A stretch of 35,717 nucleotides of DNA, taken from NCBI GenBank assembly GCA_016936595.1, contig JAFGXO010000062.1, positions 1 to 35,717 on the forward strand. The letters run 5' to 3'. Below, piece by piece: positions 1-8,071 of this stretch. Under the pieces are notes generated by a model that saw only the letters and a list, made by a program, of their open reading frames with translations, was not told the DNA's origin and made no database searches. Both the position numbers and the translations under genes were made by a program. Numbering within the stretch: position 1 is the first letter of the stretch; each line of letters begins with the position of its first letter. Source of the stretch: Bacteroidales bacterium (lineage in GTDB: Bacteria; Bacteroidota; Bacteroidia; Bacteroidales; JAFGUD01).

Positions 1-4
1 AAAA

Positions 5-45
5 CTTTTTTAAAAAAAATGTTATTTTTTTTATTTTTAAAAAAG
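5..45 (-). terminator. possible weak terminator after the S41 protease gene
   Basis: A perfect 12-bp inverted repeat pairs 5-16 with 34-45, leaving a 17-nt loop. On the minus strand it lies just past the protease stop and is followed by four T. The stem is almost entirely A/T with one G-C pair, so it may be chance in such AT-rich sequence. Confidence 0.3.
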
Positions 46-49
46 TAAC

Positions 50-1657
50 TTACTGTGGGCTCAATAAATTACTGTATTTTGTTGTGTTTTGTAGTACTAA
101 TTTAGCTTGCTTTATTTCTGTGTCAACATTTAAATCGTATTCTACCAATCCTGTGTGAAAATATTTTCTTTTTGCTATTTCTTTTGATGTTAAGATGTTG
201 ATTATATGGGTGTTATTTTTAATTTCTGAAATAAAGTTATTATAAATATTGGTTTTTAGTTGATTTGTTTGTGCTAATATTGTTTGATCTGTTGAAAAAG
301 TTGTGCTTATTTTATTCAAGTTTTTAAGTTCTATTGTATTTTCAAGAAAATTATTACTTGTTATAAAATCAACAAATGAATTTATTTCATTAAATTTAAT
401 ATCTTGTGGTTTAGGTATTTGAGATGTGTCAATTGAATTAAAATATTGGTTTGCATATTGAAAAATAATTTTATTATCAATTAAAAAGTTAATTATTGCC
501 GGCATTGTGTCTCTGTTTATTGCTATATCCGGTAAAATACCATTTCCTTCGTAAACTATTCTGCCTGAAGCAGTGTAAAATTTTGTGTTTGTATTTATTG
601 TGTTACTTGTTTTAGAATAATTTATTTGCTGAATGCATCTGCCACTTGGAATATAATATTTTGAAATAGTTATTTTCATTTGAGAGTTGTAACCAACATC
701 AAAAAAACGTTGAACTAATCCCTTCCCAAAGCTTTGTTCGCCCATAATAACTGCTCTGTCATAGTCTTGTAACGTTCCGGCTACTATTTCAGATGCCGAT
801 GCTGAACGATTATTTATTAGTACAACTATTGGTATTTCTTCGTCAATGGGATTTTGTTGTGTCATGAAATTTGAGTTTGAGTTAACTGAATTTCCTTTAG
901 ACGTTACAACTAATTTATCTTTGGGGATAAAAAGGTTGACAATTTTTACAGCTTGATCTAATAATCCGCCTGGATTTCCTCGCAAATCAATAATCAACCC
1001 GGTAATTCCTTGTGTTTTTAAATCTAAAAATGCTTGTTGAAATTCTGATGCCGACTTGTCTGTAAAACTTTCAAGTTTAATGTATCCAATATTATCTATG
1101 TTTTTTACTAATGAAACTACGTGTTCTTGTATTAATTCTCTAACTAAGTTCACTGATGCTACTGTTCCGTTTCGTTCGTATTTAATTGCAACTTTTGTTC
1201 CTACTTGACCGGCAAGCATATTGTTTAGTGTAGTTAAGGATTCAAATTCTGTATTGATTCCATTAATATTTGCAATAATATCACCAGGTAAAAGTCCGTT
1301 TTTTGCAGCTGAACTGTTTTCTTTTATATCAACAATTACTGTTTTTGAGTTCAGAGTGTCAATTGTTAAGCCTGTTCCAATTGATTGAGATTGGGACATT
1401 AGCTTAAAACTTTCAATTTGTGATTCTGAATAATATATGGTGTAGGGATCTAAATCTTTTAACATATCGTTAATGCTCAGAGTAATTAGGTATCTAGAAT
1501 CAATTTCTTCAACATAATTTATTCTTAGTTGCTTCATTACATTGTGATATATTTCAAGATTTTTTATAAGTTCAAAATCGTCGCCATCGTCAAAAATTTT
1601 AAAACTCCAGCTTATGGCAATGATAAAAATTATTGCAATCAGAATTTTTTTTTTCAT
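50..1657 (-). CDS. S41 family C-terminal processing peptidase (CtpA/Tsp type)
   Basis: A 535-aa serine protease of the S41 family, probably periplasmic and anchored by an uncleaved or signal-type N-terminal hydrophobic segment (residues 5-19). A PDZ domain spans about residues 85-170 and includes the turn GLLPGDII. The protease core spans about 180-350. The family catalytic dyad is visible. Ser287 lies in the SASASE motif and Lys312 in FGKGLVQ, exactly 25 residues apart as in E. coli Tsp (S430/K455). The RGNPGG strand-turn at 226-231 is also conserved. The C-terminal 180 residues are the variable tail usual for Bacteroidota members, and the length is typical. The start is an ATG followed by a Lys-rich n-region. 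Family members trim C-termini of envelope proteins. The substrate cannot be read from context, and the gene appears monocistronic and divergent from guaD. Confidence 0.93.
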   Translation of the reverse strand: MKKKILIAIIFIIAISWSFKIFDDGDDFELIKNLEIYHNVMKQLRINYVEEIDSRYLITLSINDMLKDLDPYTIYYSESQIESFKLMSQSQSIGTGLTIDTLNSKTVIVDIKENSSAAKNGLLPGDIIANINGINTEFESLTTLNNMLAGQVGTKVAIKYERNGTVASVNLVRELIQEHVVSLVKNIDNIGYIKLESFTDKSASEFQQAFLDLKTQGITGLIIDLRGNPGGLLDQAVKIVNLFIPKDKLVVTSKGNSVNSNSNFMTQQNPIDEEIPIVVLINNRSASASEIVAGTLQDYDRAVIMGEQSFGKGLVQRFFDVGYNSQMKITISKYYIPSGRCIQQINYSKTSNTINTNTKFYTASGRIVYEGNGILPDIAINRDTMPAIINFLIDNKIIFQYANQYFNSIDTSQIPKPQDIKFNEINSFVDFITSNNFLENTIELKNLNKISTTFSTDQTILAQTNQLKTNIYNNFISEIKNNTHIINILTSKEIAKRKYFHTGLVEYDLNVDTEIKQAKLVLQNTTKYSNLLSPQ

Positions 1658-1718
1658 TTTTGTAAAGTTTAAGTGTTAATTATTAGTTAAAAAAACAAGC
1701 ACAATTTGTAAAATTGTT

Positions 1719-1726
1719 TATTTTTG
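1719..1726 (+). promoter_or_regulatory. -7 promoter element upstream of guaD
   Basis: TATTTTTG matches the Bacteroidota TAnnTTTG -7 consensus and ends 18 nt before the guaD ATG. I do not see a well-placed TTTG -33 element. Confidence 0.45.
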
Positions 1727-1744
1727 TAAATAAAATAAAAAACA

Positions 1745-2215
1745 ATGAGAGAGCAAGAAAAATTCATGAAAAAAGCTATTGAATTATCAATAGAAAGTGT
1801 AAAAAATGGGGGAGGTCCTTTTGGTGCTGTGATTGTAAAAGATGGTGAAATAATTTCTGCTGCTTCCAATAGTGTAACTCAAAATAATGATCCAACAGCA
1901 CATGCTGAAGTTAACGCAATAAGAGCTGCTACACAAAAACTTGGAACTTTTGATTTATCGGGTTGCGAAATTTATTCTTCGTGCGAACCTTGCCCTATGT
2001 GTTTGGGTGCAATTTATTGGGCTCGATTAGATAAACTTTATTTTGCTAATAATAAATCTGATGCTAAAGATATTGGATTTGACGATTCTTTTATTTATGA
2101 CGAAATAGCAACCGATTTTAAAAACAGAAAGGTTAAAACTTACCAGATTATGCGAGATGAAGCTTTAGTTGCTTTTAAAAACTGGCAAAACAAAGATGAT
2201 AAAATAAAATATTAA
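1745..2215 (+). CDS. guaD: guanine deaminase (cytidine/deoxycytidylate deaminase fold)
   Basis: A 156-aa cytosolic zinc hydrolase that probably converts guanine to xanthine and ammonia in purine salvage. The zinc site is complete: His53-Ala-Glu55 supplies a ligand and the proton shuttle, and PCPMC supplies Cys83 and Cys86. From memory of B. subtilis GuaD, the length (156 aa), the ligand positions, the GGPFGAVIVKDG segment, the DPTAHAEV segment and the C-terminal GFDDSFIY segment all match. That makes GuaD more likely than the tRNA adenosine deaminase TadA, which lacks the GFDDSFIY-type C-terminal segment. The start MREQEKF aligns with that family start. The gene stands alone between two minus-strand genes, with a -7 element 18 nt upstream. 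Confidence 0.9.
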   Translation: MREQEKFMKKAIELSIESVKNGGGPFGAVIVKDGEIISAASNSVTQNNDPTAHAEVNAIRAATQKLGTFDLSGCEIYSSCEPCPMCLGAIYWARLDKLYFANNKSDAKDIGFDDSFIYDEIATDFKNRKVKTYQIMRDEALVAFKNWQNKDDKIKY

Positions 2216-2244
2216 AAAAAGAGGTAAAAGTTGCTTCTTTTTTT
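2214..2244. terminator. possible bidirectional terminator between convergent genes
   Basis: A perfect 9-bp stem pairs 2214-2222 with 2236-2244 around a 13-nt loop. It sits exactly between the convergent ends of guaD and the next minus-strand gene and reads into T runs in both directions. It is A/T-dominated, so stability is low. Confidence 0.35.
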
Positions 2245-3337
2245 ATAAACAAAAACCGATACCGGCAGTTACAGGATATAATTGTGGTCCGTAATTTTGT
2301 TCAAACAAAGGTTTTATGCTGTAATTAGCAAACAAATATAAATTTCTGTAACCAACTCTAAAAGTGCCGGAGTAGTTAAATTTTGTTTCTCTAAAATCTG
2401 AGCTTCTATCTGTAAATTTAATTAAGCTCCCGTTATTATCGTATTTAATTTTCATTTTTGTGTTAAAAATATAGCTGCCAATAACTCCAATTGAAAAATA
2501 TAATCGTTTGTCTTTATTGTTTACAGGAATATGAAATTCAATTATTAAAGGTATAGTTATTGATGATGTTTTAAATCTATTCTTTTTTAAATCAAACTCA
2601 TAAAGTTTATAATTTAGCACAGAGTTACTGTCAACGCCTAACTTTACGTTTTGAATTAGTTCATAGTTGTTGTAATTAAGTCCTAATCCGGTTACAGCTC
2701 CAACGTATCTATTAAAAAAGGGTAAGCTATATTGTATAAAATTTAAATTAAAAGCCCACGATTTATTTATTTGCAGATCCATAAAAAAATCCTGTTCTTG
2801 GTAATTAAATGAGTAATCGTTTGCAACATAGCTATTTATGCTTAAATTAAAACCAAATAAATGTCCTCTAAATTTCTTTTTTCTTCTAAAATTATAGTCT
2901 TCTGAATTAAAATCATCGTACGTAATATTATTAGTGTTTTTTTCCGGCGTATATGTCGTATCAGAATAATTTAAATTTGAAATTTCATCATTTAATTCAA
3001 TAATAGTTTCTGTGATGTCTTTAATTCCATCATTTAAGGCTATAATAATATCTTCGTTATCGGAGATTTTGTTTTTTAAAGAATCAATTATTTTTTGATG
3101 GTTTGTGTTTGCTGTATTGTTTGTTTGAACTGTTAGAATTTGTATAGAATCAGCCCACTTATCAATTTGTGCTTGTTTATAGGCTATTTGTAGCTGAAAA
3201 TTTTCTAAGCCTTTTTGCAGATTTTCCAAACTTTCTTCAATCTCTATTTGTCTTTGATTTACTCTATTGGTGTCTGTTTGAGCAAGACTAACAAAAAAAG
3301 AGAATAGGAATAAAATAATAAGATAATAAAACTTCAT
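2243..3337 (-). CDS. secreted coiled-coil protein with C-terminal beta-barrel-like domain
   Basis: A 364-aa protein that I do not recognise by name. It has a classic signal peptide (residues 1-19, ending SLAQ). A long heptad-rich helical stretch follows at about 25-125 and is probably a coiled coil. An acidic/Asn linker covers about 125-150. The last 210 residues show alternating hydrophobic/polar strands rich in Tyr, Phe and Asn, with an aromatic-rich end, as in small outer-membrane beta-barrels (PorT or OmpA-barrel-like). The likely location is the outer membrane with the coiled coil in the periplasm. The arrangement suggests an envelope-spanning or scaffolding role, but no specific function can be inferred. 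The start codon directly precedes a Lys-aromatic n-region. Confidence 0.75.
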   Translation of the reverse strand: MKFYYLIILFLFSFFVSLAQTDTNRVNQRQIEIEESLENLQKGLENFQLQIAYKQAQIDKWADSIQILTVQTNNTANTNHQKIIDSLKNKISDNEDIIIALNDGIKDITETIIELNDEISNLNYSDTTYTPEKNTNNITYDDFNSEDYNFRRKKKFRGHLFGFNLSINSYVANDYSFNYQEQDFFMDLQINKSWAFNLNFIQYSLPFFNRYVGAVTGLGLNYNNYELIQNVKLGVDSNSVLNYKLYEFDLKKNRFKTSSITIPLIIEFHIPVNNKDKRLYFSIGVIGSYIFNTKMKIKYDNNGSLIKFTDRSSDFRETKFNYSGTFRVGYRNLYLFANYSIKPLFEQNYGPQLYPVTAGIGFCL

Positions 3338-3434
3338 AATTTTTAAGAATTTTTTGTTTGTTTTTAAAAAACGAAAAAAAATTGTTTTTGTTTCGTTTTT
3401 TATATTTTTACAAAATTAAATATTTACTGATAAT

Positions 3435-4277
3435 ATGGAATTTAATTCGTTAACTATAACTGTAATATTAATTATTTTTGCTTTTATTGTTGGAGTAATT
3501 ACTCGCCGACGTAGCAAAGATAGGTGTTTAAATAATTTTGACAAATCTCCGGTAACTATCGAAAAGGTTAATGGAGAAATTATTACTAAAGGTATTTTAA
3601 ATGTTAAAACCACCGGATTGGAAGTTAATTTTCCTGAAATTATAAAAACCTTAAAAGGTTTTAATGTGAGTTCTTATTTAATTTATAAATACGAATTTCC
3701 TCAAATTCAAGCTATTATAAGACCACAAGATGAACTTAGTTCAAAAGGTCAACAAAAAAGAAACAGAAAATTAAGATTAACAAATCGACCTTCTCTTTTT
3801 AGAAAAATAATAAGAAAAATTAGAAATATTTTTAATAGTCTTAAGGATTCTTTTGTTGAAGTTATGAACATAAGTATTAGTTATTTAACCGCTCGAAAAG
3901 CATCACCTTTGTTGCCTCACGATAAATACGTTAGAAGCATTAATAGTGAACTTTTAGAGTCTGTTGGTTTATCTCACGAACCTTTATTGGAACCTTATAT
4001 AGGTCATATTGTTGTTTTTGAGTTAATTAAAAATAATGAAAAAATAAAACTTAGTGGGGTTTTAAGTGATTATACTAAAGATTTTATTGAATTTATGGAT
4101 GTTATGTATCAAATTGCCGGAGAAGAAGCTCCTCAAAAAGTTGATTTAATTGTTCCTCAAAAAATAGCCATTATAAGACATCTCGGAACTAAAATTCCTT
4201 ATAATTTTCCTTTTTTAAAAGAAATAAAATCTTTTTCTCAAAAAATTTATCGTATTGAAAATGATAAAGAGAAATGA
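3435..4277 (+). CDS. membrane-anchored protein of unknown function
   Basis: A 280-aa protein with one N-terminal transmembrane segment (about residues 6-22) followed by a basic stop-transfer cluster (RRRSKDR). The rest is therefore predicted to be cytoplasmic. It contains a mixed alpha/beta region at about 35-95 and a very basic stretch at about 105-130 (QQKRNRKLRLTNR and onward). The C-terminal half contains paired beta-strand-like segments such as HIVVFELIKNNEKIKLSGVL, which could be an SH3- or Sm-like barrel. I do not recognise the family. It stands alone, convergent with the next gene with only 5 nt between the stops. Codon use looks like its neighbours. The ORF is clearly coding because of its length and protein-like composition. 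Confidence 0.7.
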   Translation: MEFNSLTITVILIIFAFIVGVITRRRSKDRCLNNFDKSPVTIEKVNGEIITKGILNVKTTGLEVNFPEIIKTLKGFNVSSYLIYKYEFPQIQAIIRPQDELSSKGQQKRNRKLRLTNRPSLFRKIIRKIRNIFNSLKDSFVEVMNISISYLTARKASPLLPHDKYVRSINSELLESVGLSHEPLLEPYIGHIVVFELIKNNEKIKLSGVLSDYTKDFIEFMDVMYQIAGEEAPQKVDLIVPQKIAIIRHLGTKIPYNFPFLKEIKSFSQKIYRIENDKEK

Positions 4278-4282
4278 TTTTT

Positions 4283-5677
4283 TTACAGATATAAACTTAA
4301 ACCAAATCCGGCACTAAAATTATTGCTTTGAAAAACTTCTGCAGCTACCCAACCTTTTGATTTGTACTGAAAATTCAAATCAAAAAAAACTTTTTCTCTT
4401 CCTATTTTAAGATCTGCTCCAATTAAGCCTCCTAATTTTGATTTTTTATCACTAAAAAATAAATTTTCGGGTTGTAGCCAAACCATACTTTTTGTTGAAG
4501 TTAAAACTTTAAATTTTTGGTCAATTAATATATAGTCAACTATATTTAACTCTATTCCGGGTAATGTAAGTTGTTGATTACTATAACTATGTGTTGATAC
4601 TAAAAAGTTGAATTTTTCAGATTTTAAAAATAAATCTAATGAAATATCGTAACCGAATGAAGTTAAAAAATGGCGAAAAGCAAAATTAAAAACATATTTA
4701 TTGCCTTTTATAGTAAGCGGTAAATTATTAATTCCTAAAATCATAGGACTTGCAAAATTTATCAGTTGTAAAAAACCTTGTTTTTTTAGGTACTTAAACT
4801 CGGCTTCGGTTAAATCGGAGGGAGCAATATATCTGTTTAAACCTACTCCTGAAGGGTGTGTCCCACGCAAAGAATATGGCTCATCGGGTTTGAATAAGTC
4901 ATATACCCAAGCAGTAAAATCTAAACCTGTAAAATCTCTTTTGGGGATATTTGAACCGTCTTGGGCATTTATTTCTATTGTTGTTTCTTCTGCATCGTTT
5001 TGGTGACAAAAAAAGACATAGTAAAATGAATTGGCTGTCCATAAAAAGCTGTTTAAAAAATATCCATGCTGCTGATTGTGAAAAATATTTTTTGATTGTA
5101 AATTTCTGATAAGCATGTATTCTCCCTCAATTCCGGCGGCATGTAATCTTACAAAATCGCTTGGATTATCGGATTTAAAACGAACTAAATCGTTGTCGGT
5201 TACATTATTAACGCTGATAAGTTCTTTAAAAAGCGGAAAATTATTTACTTCATTATAACTGTTAACATAATTTTTTGTTAAAACAGCTCTGTGAAATTCT
5301 TCGTGTAACCACGCATCACCTAAAGGAATAAATTCAACAACTAAAATAACACCTGTTTCTATTAAAGATTCGGTTAAATAATTCACAAAATCGGTGTTGA
5401 ACCAATTAATATTCATTTTTGAGATTCCGAAATAAACAGAGTTGTAAAAAGATGATGATAAGTTAATAGATTGTTTCATGCTTGGATTTATAAAAGCTTT
5501 AAAATAATCTGAATTTTTTACGTCAAAATTTGGATAAGAAGAATTAGAAACGGTCTTTGCCGCTAAGTTTTGATAAGGATAGTCGAATAAATTAACATCA
5601 ATTATCAGTTCGTTAAATTGTTGAGAATTAACAATTAAAGGCAAAATCATCAGGGAAAGAAGAAAGAAATTTTTCAT
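4283..5677 (-). CDS. secreted/outer-membrane protein with HEEFH zincin-like motif
   Basis: A 464-aa protein with a signal peptide (MKNFFLLSLMILPLIVNSQQ). It carries HEEFH at residues 125-129 followed by HAAGIEGEY at 179-187. This resembles a gluzincin site in which two His and a downstream Glu (E184 or E186) bind zinc and Glu126 is catalytic. A hydrophobic segment lies at about 106-119, just before the motif. Residues 320-464 are alternating strands ending in SAGFGLSLYL, as in outer-membrane barrels. The open frame extends upstream to 5830, but that part is antisense to the tRNA. The ATG at 5677 begins the signal peptide; another ATG lies at 5686. The product could be an outer-membrane metallopeptidase or a barrel with a fortuitous motif. 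I do not recognise a named family. Confidence 0.72.
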   Translation of the reverse strand: MKNFFLLSLMILPLIVNSQQFNELIIDVNLFDYPYQNLAAKTVSNSSYPNFDVKNSDYFKAFINPSMKQSINLSSSFYNSVYFGISKMNINWFNTDFVNYLTESLIETGVILVVEFIPLGDAWLHEEFHRAVLTKNYVNSYNEVNNFPLFKELISVNNVTDNDLVRFKSDNPSDFVRLHAAGIEGEYMLIRNLQSKNIFHNQQHGYFLNSFLWTANSFYYVFFCHQNDAEETTIEINAQDGSNIPKRDFTGLDFTAWVYDLFKPDEPYSLRGTHPSGVGLNRYIAPSDLTEAEFKYLKKQGFLQLINFASPMILGINNLPLTIKGNKYVFNFAFRHFLTSFGYDISLDLFLKSEKFNFLVSTHSYSNQQLTLPGIELNIVDYILIDQKFKVLTSTKSMVWLQPENLFFSDKKSKLGGLIGADLKIGREKVFFDLNFQYKSKGWVAAEVFQSNNFSAGFGLSLYL

Positions 5678-5703
5678 TTTGTTCATTAAATTTTGAGATT
5701 TTT

Positions 5704-5735
5704 TTTGGCAATGTAAAAAAAAGAGTCTATTTTTG
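5704..5735 (+). promoter_or_regulatory. promoter of the tRNA-Phe gene
   Basis: TTTG (5704-5707) and TATTTTTG (5728-5735) are separated by 20 nt. They match the Bacteroidota -33 TTTG / -7 TAnnTTTG promoter with ideal spacing. The -7 element ends 19 nt before the mature tRNA 5' end. Confidence 0.7.
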
Positions 5736-5754
5736 CAAAGCAAAATTAAAAAAA

Positions 5755-5827
5755 GGCGCCATAGCTCAGTTGGTAGAGCAGTGGACTGAAAATCCATGTG
5801 TCCCTGGTTCAATTCCAGGTGGTGCCA
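5755..5827 (+). tRNA. tRNA-Phe (anticodon GAA)
   Basis: A full cloverleaf of 73 nt can be folded. The acceptor stem pairs 5755-5761 with 5820-5826 with one G-U pair, and the discriminator A is at 5827. The D arm starts with GCTC at 5764. The anticodon stem pairs 5781-5785 with 5793-5797 around CTGAAAA, placing anticodon GAA at 5788-5790. The T stem pairs CCTGG (5803-5807) with CCAGG (5815-5819) around TTCAATT. The 3' CCA is not encoded, so it must be added after transcription. Confidence 0.96.
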
Positions 5828-5836
5828 CAAAAAAAG

Positions 5837-5862
5837 AGCCGGCTATTTAGCCGGCTTTTTTT
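5837..5862 (+). terminator. rho-independent terminator of the tRNA
   Basis: A perfect 9-bp GC-rich stem pairs AGCCGGCTA (5837-5845) with 5848-5856. A run of T follows at 5856-5862. It begins 9 nt after the tRNA and is the strongest hairpin in the window. Confidence 0.9.
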
Positions 5863-5959
5863 GGTTAAATTTTTGTATGTTAATAAATTAACTGCAAAAT
5901 ATTTGTATTTTTTAAAACATTGTTTTAAAATTGTAAAAAATAATTAAAAAATTGCTATC

Positions 5960-7060
5960 GTGAAAATAACATCAGTCCTTAAAAATTTATTGCTCTTGCA
6001 TGGCAGAGTAGAAATTCCGGAATTAGGTGCTTTTATTGCAAAAGAAGTTTCGGCTAAAGTAGATGCCGACAAAGGCGAAATTGCTCCTCCTTCAAAGGAA
6101 CTGTTTTTTGACATCTCAGATCCTAAAAAAGATGACGTGTTGAAAAATGCTCTTATTGCCGCTGGATCAACTGAAGATGAGGCAGATAAACAGATTTCTG
6201 ATTTCGTTAATTCTGCTAAAAATGCTTTTAATGAAAATAAAAGTTTTGTTATCGAAGACTTGGGTTCTTTGAAAAAAGACGCCGATAATATCATTTTTAT
6301 TCATAGTCCTGAGGCATCTTCTTTAAGCGTTGATGCTATTGGAATGAAAAAAGTTACCATTTCTTCTGATGAAATGAAGGCAATTTCTGAAAATAAAAAT
6401 ATAAAAACAAAAGAAGAAAAAATTAAGACTAAAATAGCGAAAAAACAAAAAACGCCAAAAATTGCCGCTTTAAAAGAGCCTAAAGCTAAAAAAGTTGTTG
6501 ATAAAGCTAAAAGAAAAAAAGCTATAAAATCAACTTTAATAGTGCTTCCTATAATTGCTTTATTGGTTTTTTTAGGGTTATTTTATCAACCAATAATTTC
6601 AAAAGCTAAATCTATTTTTGCAAAAAACACACAAGACACTACAAAAAATATTGTTAACAATGATGTTGACACATTAACTTTTACTGACAATACAAATATA
6701 GATACTGCTTCAGATAATACAGTAATTATTGATGATAACGATTATTCAGATGATTTTGGAAATGACGTTGAGTATAGAAAAATTTTAGATGCTCATATTC
6801 CAAACACTGCCGAAGTTTATCTGGGAAACAATTACAAAAAATTTTATTTGATTGTTAATAGTTACAAGCAAAACAGTTATGCCGAAAATTACGCTCAACA
6901 GCTTAGAGCTCAGGGTTATAATCCTGAAATTTTGAATGGAACTGATTATTATAGAGTAAGCCTTAACGGTTATAATACTGCCGATAATTTATTAGTTGAT
7001 TACGATCATTATTATAATAAATTTAGTGGTAAAATCTGGGTTTTAATTAATAAACAATAA
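5960..7060 (+). CDS. HU-CCDC81 and SPOR domain membrane protein
   Basis: A 366-aa single-pass inner-membrane protein. Residues 1-130 match the bacterial HU-CCDC81 domain, a DNA-binding-like HU fold. A Lys-rich linker covers about 140-190. One transmembrane helix (191-208) follows, then an acidic Asn/Asp-rich periplasmic linker. Residues 293-366 form a SPOR domain (FYLIVNSYK, AQQLRAQGYNPEIL, YYRVSLNGY), a fold that binds denuded peptidoglycan glycans. This topology puts the HU part in the cytoplasm and SPOR in the periplasm. It suggests a link between chromosome or cytoplasmic partners and septal peptidoglycan. The architecture is known in Bacteroidota but its role is not settled. The stop overlaps the next start as TAATG, indicating translational coupling to the AmrS-like gene. 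Confidence 0.88.
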   Translation: MKITSVLKNLLLLHGRVEIPELGAFIAKEVSAKVDADKGEIAPPSKELFFDISDPKKDDVLKNALIAAGSTEDEADKQISDFVNSAKNAFNENKSFVIEDLGSLKKDADNIIFIHSPEASSLSVDAIGMKKVTISSDEMKAISENKNIKTKEEKIKTKIAKKQKTPKIAALKEPKAKKVVDKAKRKKAIKSTLIVLPIIALLVFLGLFYQPIISKAKSIFAKNTQDTTKNIVNNDVDTLTFTDNTNIDTASDNTVIIDDNDYSDDFGNDVEYRKILDAHIPNTAEVYLGNNYKKFYLIVNSYKQNSYAENYAQQLRAQGYNPEILNGTDYYRVSLNGYNTADNLLVDYDHYYNKFSGKIWVLINKQ

Positions 7061-8070
7061 TGCTTATTGAGGCTAAATATTATCAAGTTTTAGAAAATAA
7101 AAAAATACGATGCACTTTGTGTCCGCATGAGTGCATTTTATTTTGTGATAAAATTGGAATTTGTAAAACCCGGAAAAATATTGACGGCAAATTGTTTTCT
7201 CTGGCATACGCAAACCCCAGTGCTGTGAGTATTGATCCTGTTGAAAAAAAACCATTATTGCATTTTTCCCCCTCTACTCAAACATTTTCTTTGGCTACAG
7301 CAGGTTGTAGTTTGTTTTGTAAAAATTGCCAAAATTCAAATATTTCTCAAGTAAGCCCTTTGCAAACAAAGAATTATAATCTATTACCTGAACAAATTGT
7401 TGACTTAGCTTTAAAAAACAACTGTCAATCAATTTCATATACTTACACTGAACCTTTTGTTTTTTATGAATATATGCTTGAAACGGCAGCCTTAGCAAAA
7501 AAACAAAGTTTGAAAAATATAATAGTTAGTTCCGGTTACGTTAACAAAAAACCATTGTTAGAGTTAATACCTTTTTTAGATGCAGCAAATATTGATCTTA
7601 AATCTTTTGATAATGCCGATTATAAAAAGATGAGTGGAGCTTCATTGCAACCTGTGTTAGATACTCTAATTGAGCTTAAAAAAGCTAATGTTTGGCTTGA
7701 GATAACTAATTTAATAATTCCAAGTTTTAATGATGATGCGGAAATGATCAGTAATATGTGTAATTGGCTTGTTGATAATGGATTTGAAGATATTCCTTTG
7801 CATTTTAGTAAGTTTTTCCCAACTTATAAGTTGTTAAATTATCGGCCAACAAGTAACGATAAAATTGAAGAAGCAATTACCATAGCTAAAGCCGCAGGAG
7901 TAAAATATGTTTATTCGGGTAATATTTATGGACACAAAAATGAGAATACTTATTGTTCAGGTTGTGGGTATTTAATTATTGAACGTGAAGGTTTTAGTGT
8001 TCTTAATAATTACATTAGCAAAGGCAAGTGTTCTAATTGTAATCATAAAATTCCGGGCGTTTGGTCGTAG
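7060..8070 (+). CDS. amrS: AmmeMemoRadiSam-type radical SAM enzyme
   Basis: A 336-aa protein of the AmrS family (radical SAM member of the AMMECR1-Memo-radical SAM set). The radical SAM cluster motif CxxxCxxC is at Cys83, Cys87 and Cys90 inside AGCSLFCKNCQN. The N-terminus has a cysteine-rich segment (Cys18, 21, 25, 29, 35) with CxLCPHxC, as the family does. DPVEKKPLLHF at 59-69 and a C-terminal CxxC pair (SGCGYL, KCSNCNH) are also typical. It should bind a [4Fe-4S] cluster and cleave S-adenosylmethionine; the substrate of the family is not established. The AMMECR1 and Memo partners are not in this window. It overlaps the SPOR gene stop by one nucleotide and ends one nucleotide before a convergent gene. 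Confidence 0.9.
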   Translation: MLIEAKYYQVLENKKIRCTLCPHECILFCDKIGICKTRKNIDGKLFSLAYANPSAVSIDPVEKKPLLHFSPSTQTFSLATAGCSLFCKNCQNSNISQVSPLQTKNYNLLPEQIVDLALKNNCQSISYTYTEPFVFYEYMLETAALAKKQSLKNIIVSSGYVNKKPLLELIPFLDAANIDLKSFDNADYKKMSGASLQPVLDTLIELKKANVWLEITNLIIPSFNDDAEMISNMCNWLVDNGFEDIPLHFSKFFPTYKLLNYRPTSNDKIEEAITIAKAAGVKYVYSGNIYGHKNENTYCSGCGYLIIEREGFSVLNNYISKGKCSNCNHKIPGVWS

Positions 8071-8071
8071 T

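Noticed and set aside
4701-5006. A 101-codon plus-strand frame inside the HEEFH gene
   Set aside because: It is a shadow of the minus-strand gene with no promoter and unremarkable composition.
5687-5830. N-terminal extension of the HEEFH protein frame up to 5830
   Set aside because: It is antisense to the tRNA-Phe gene and its promoter; a signal peptide begins at the ATG at 5677.
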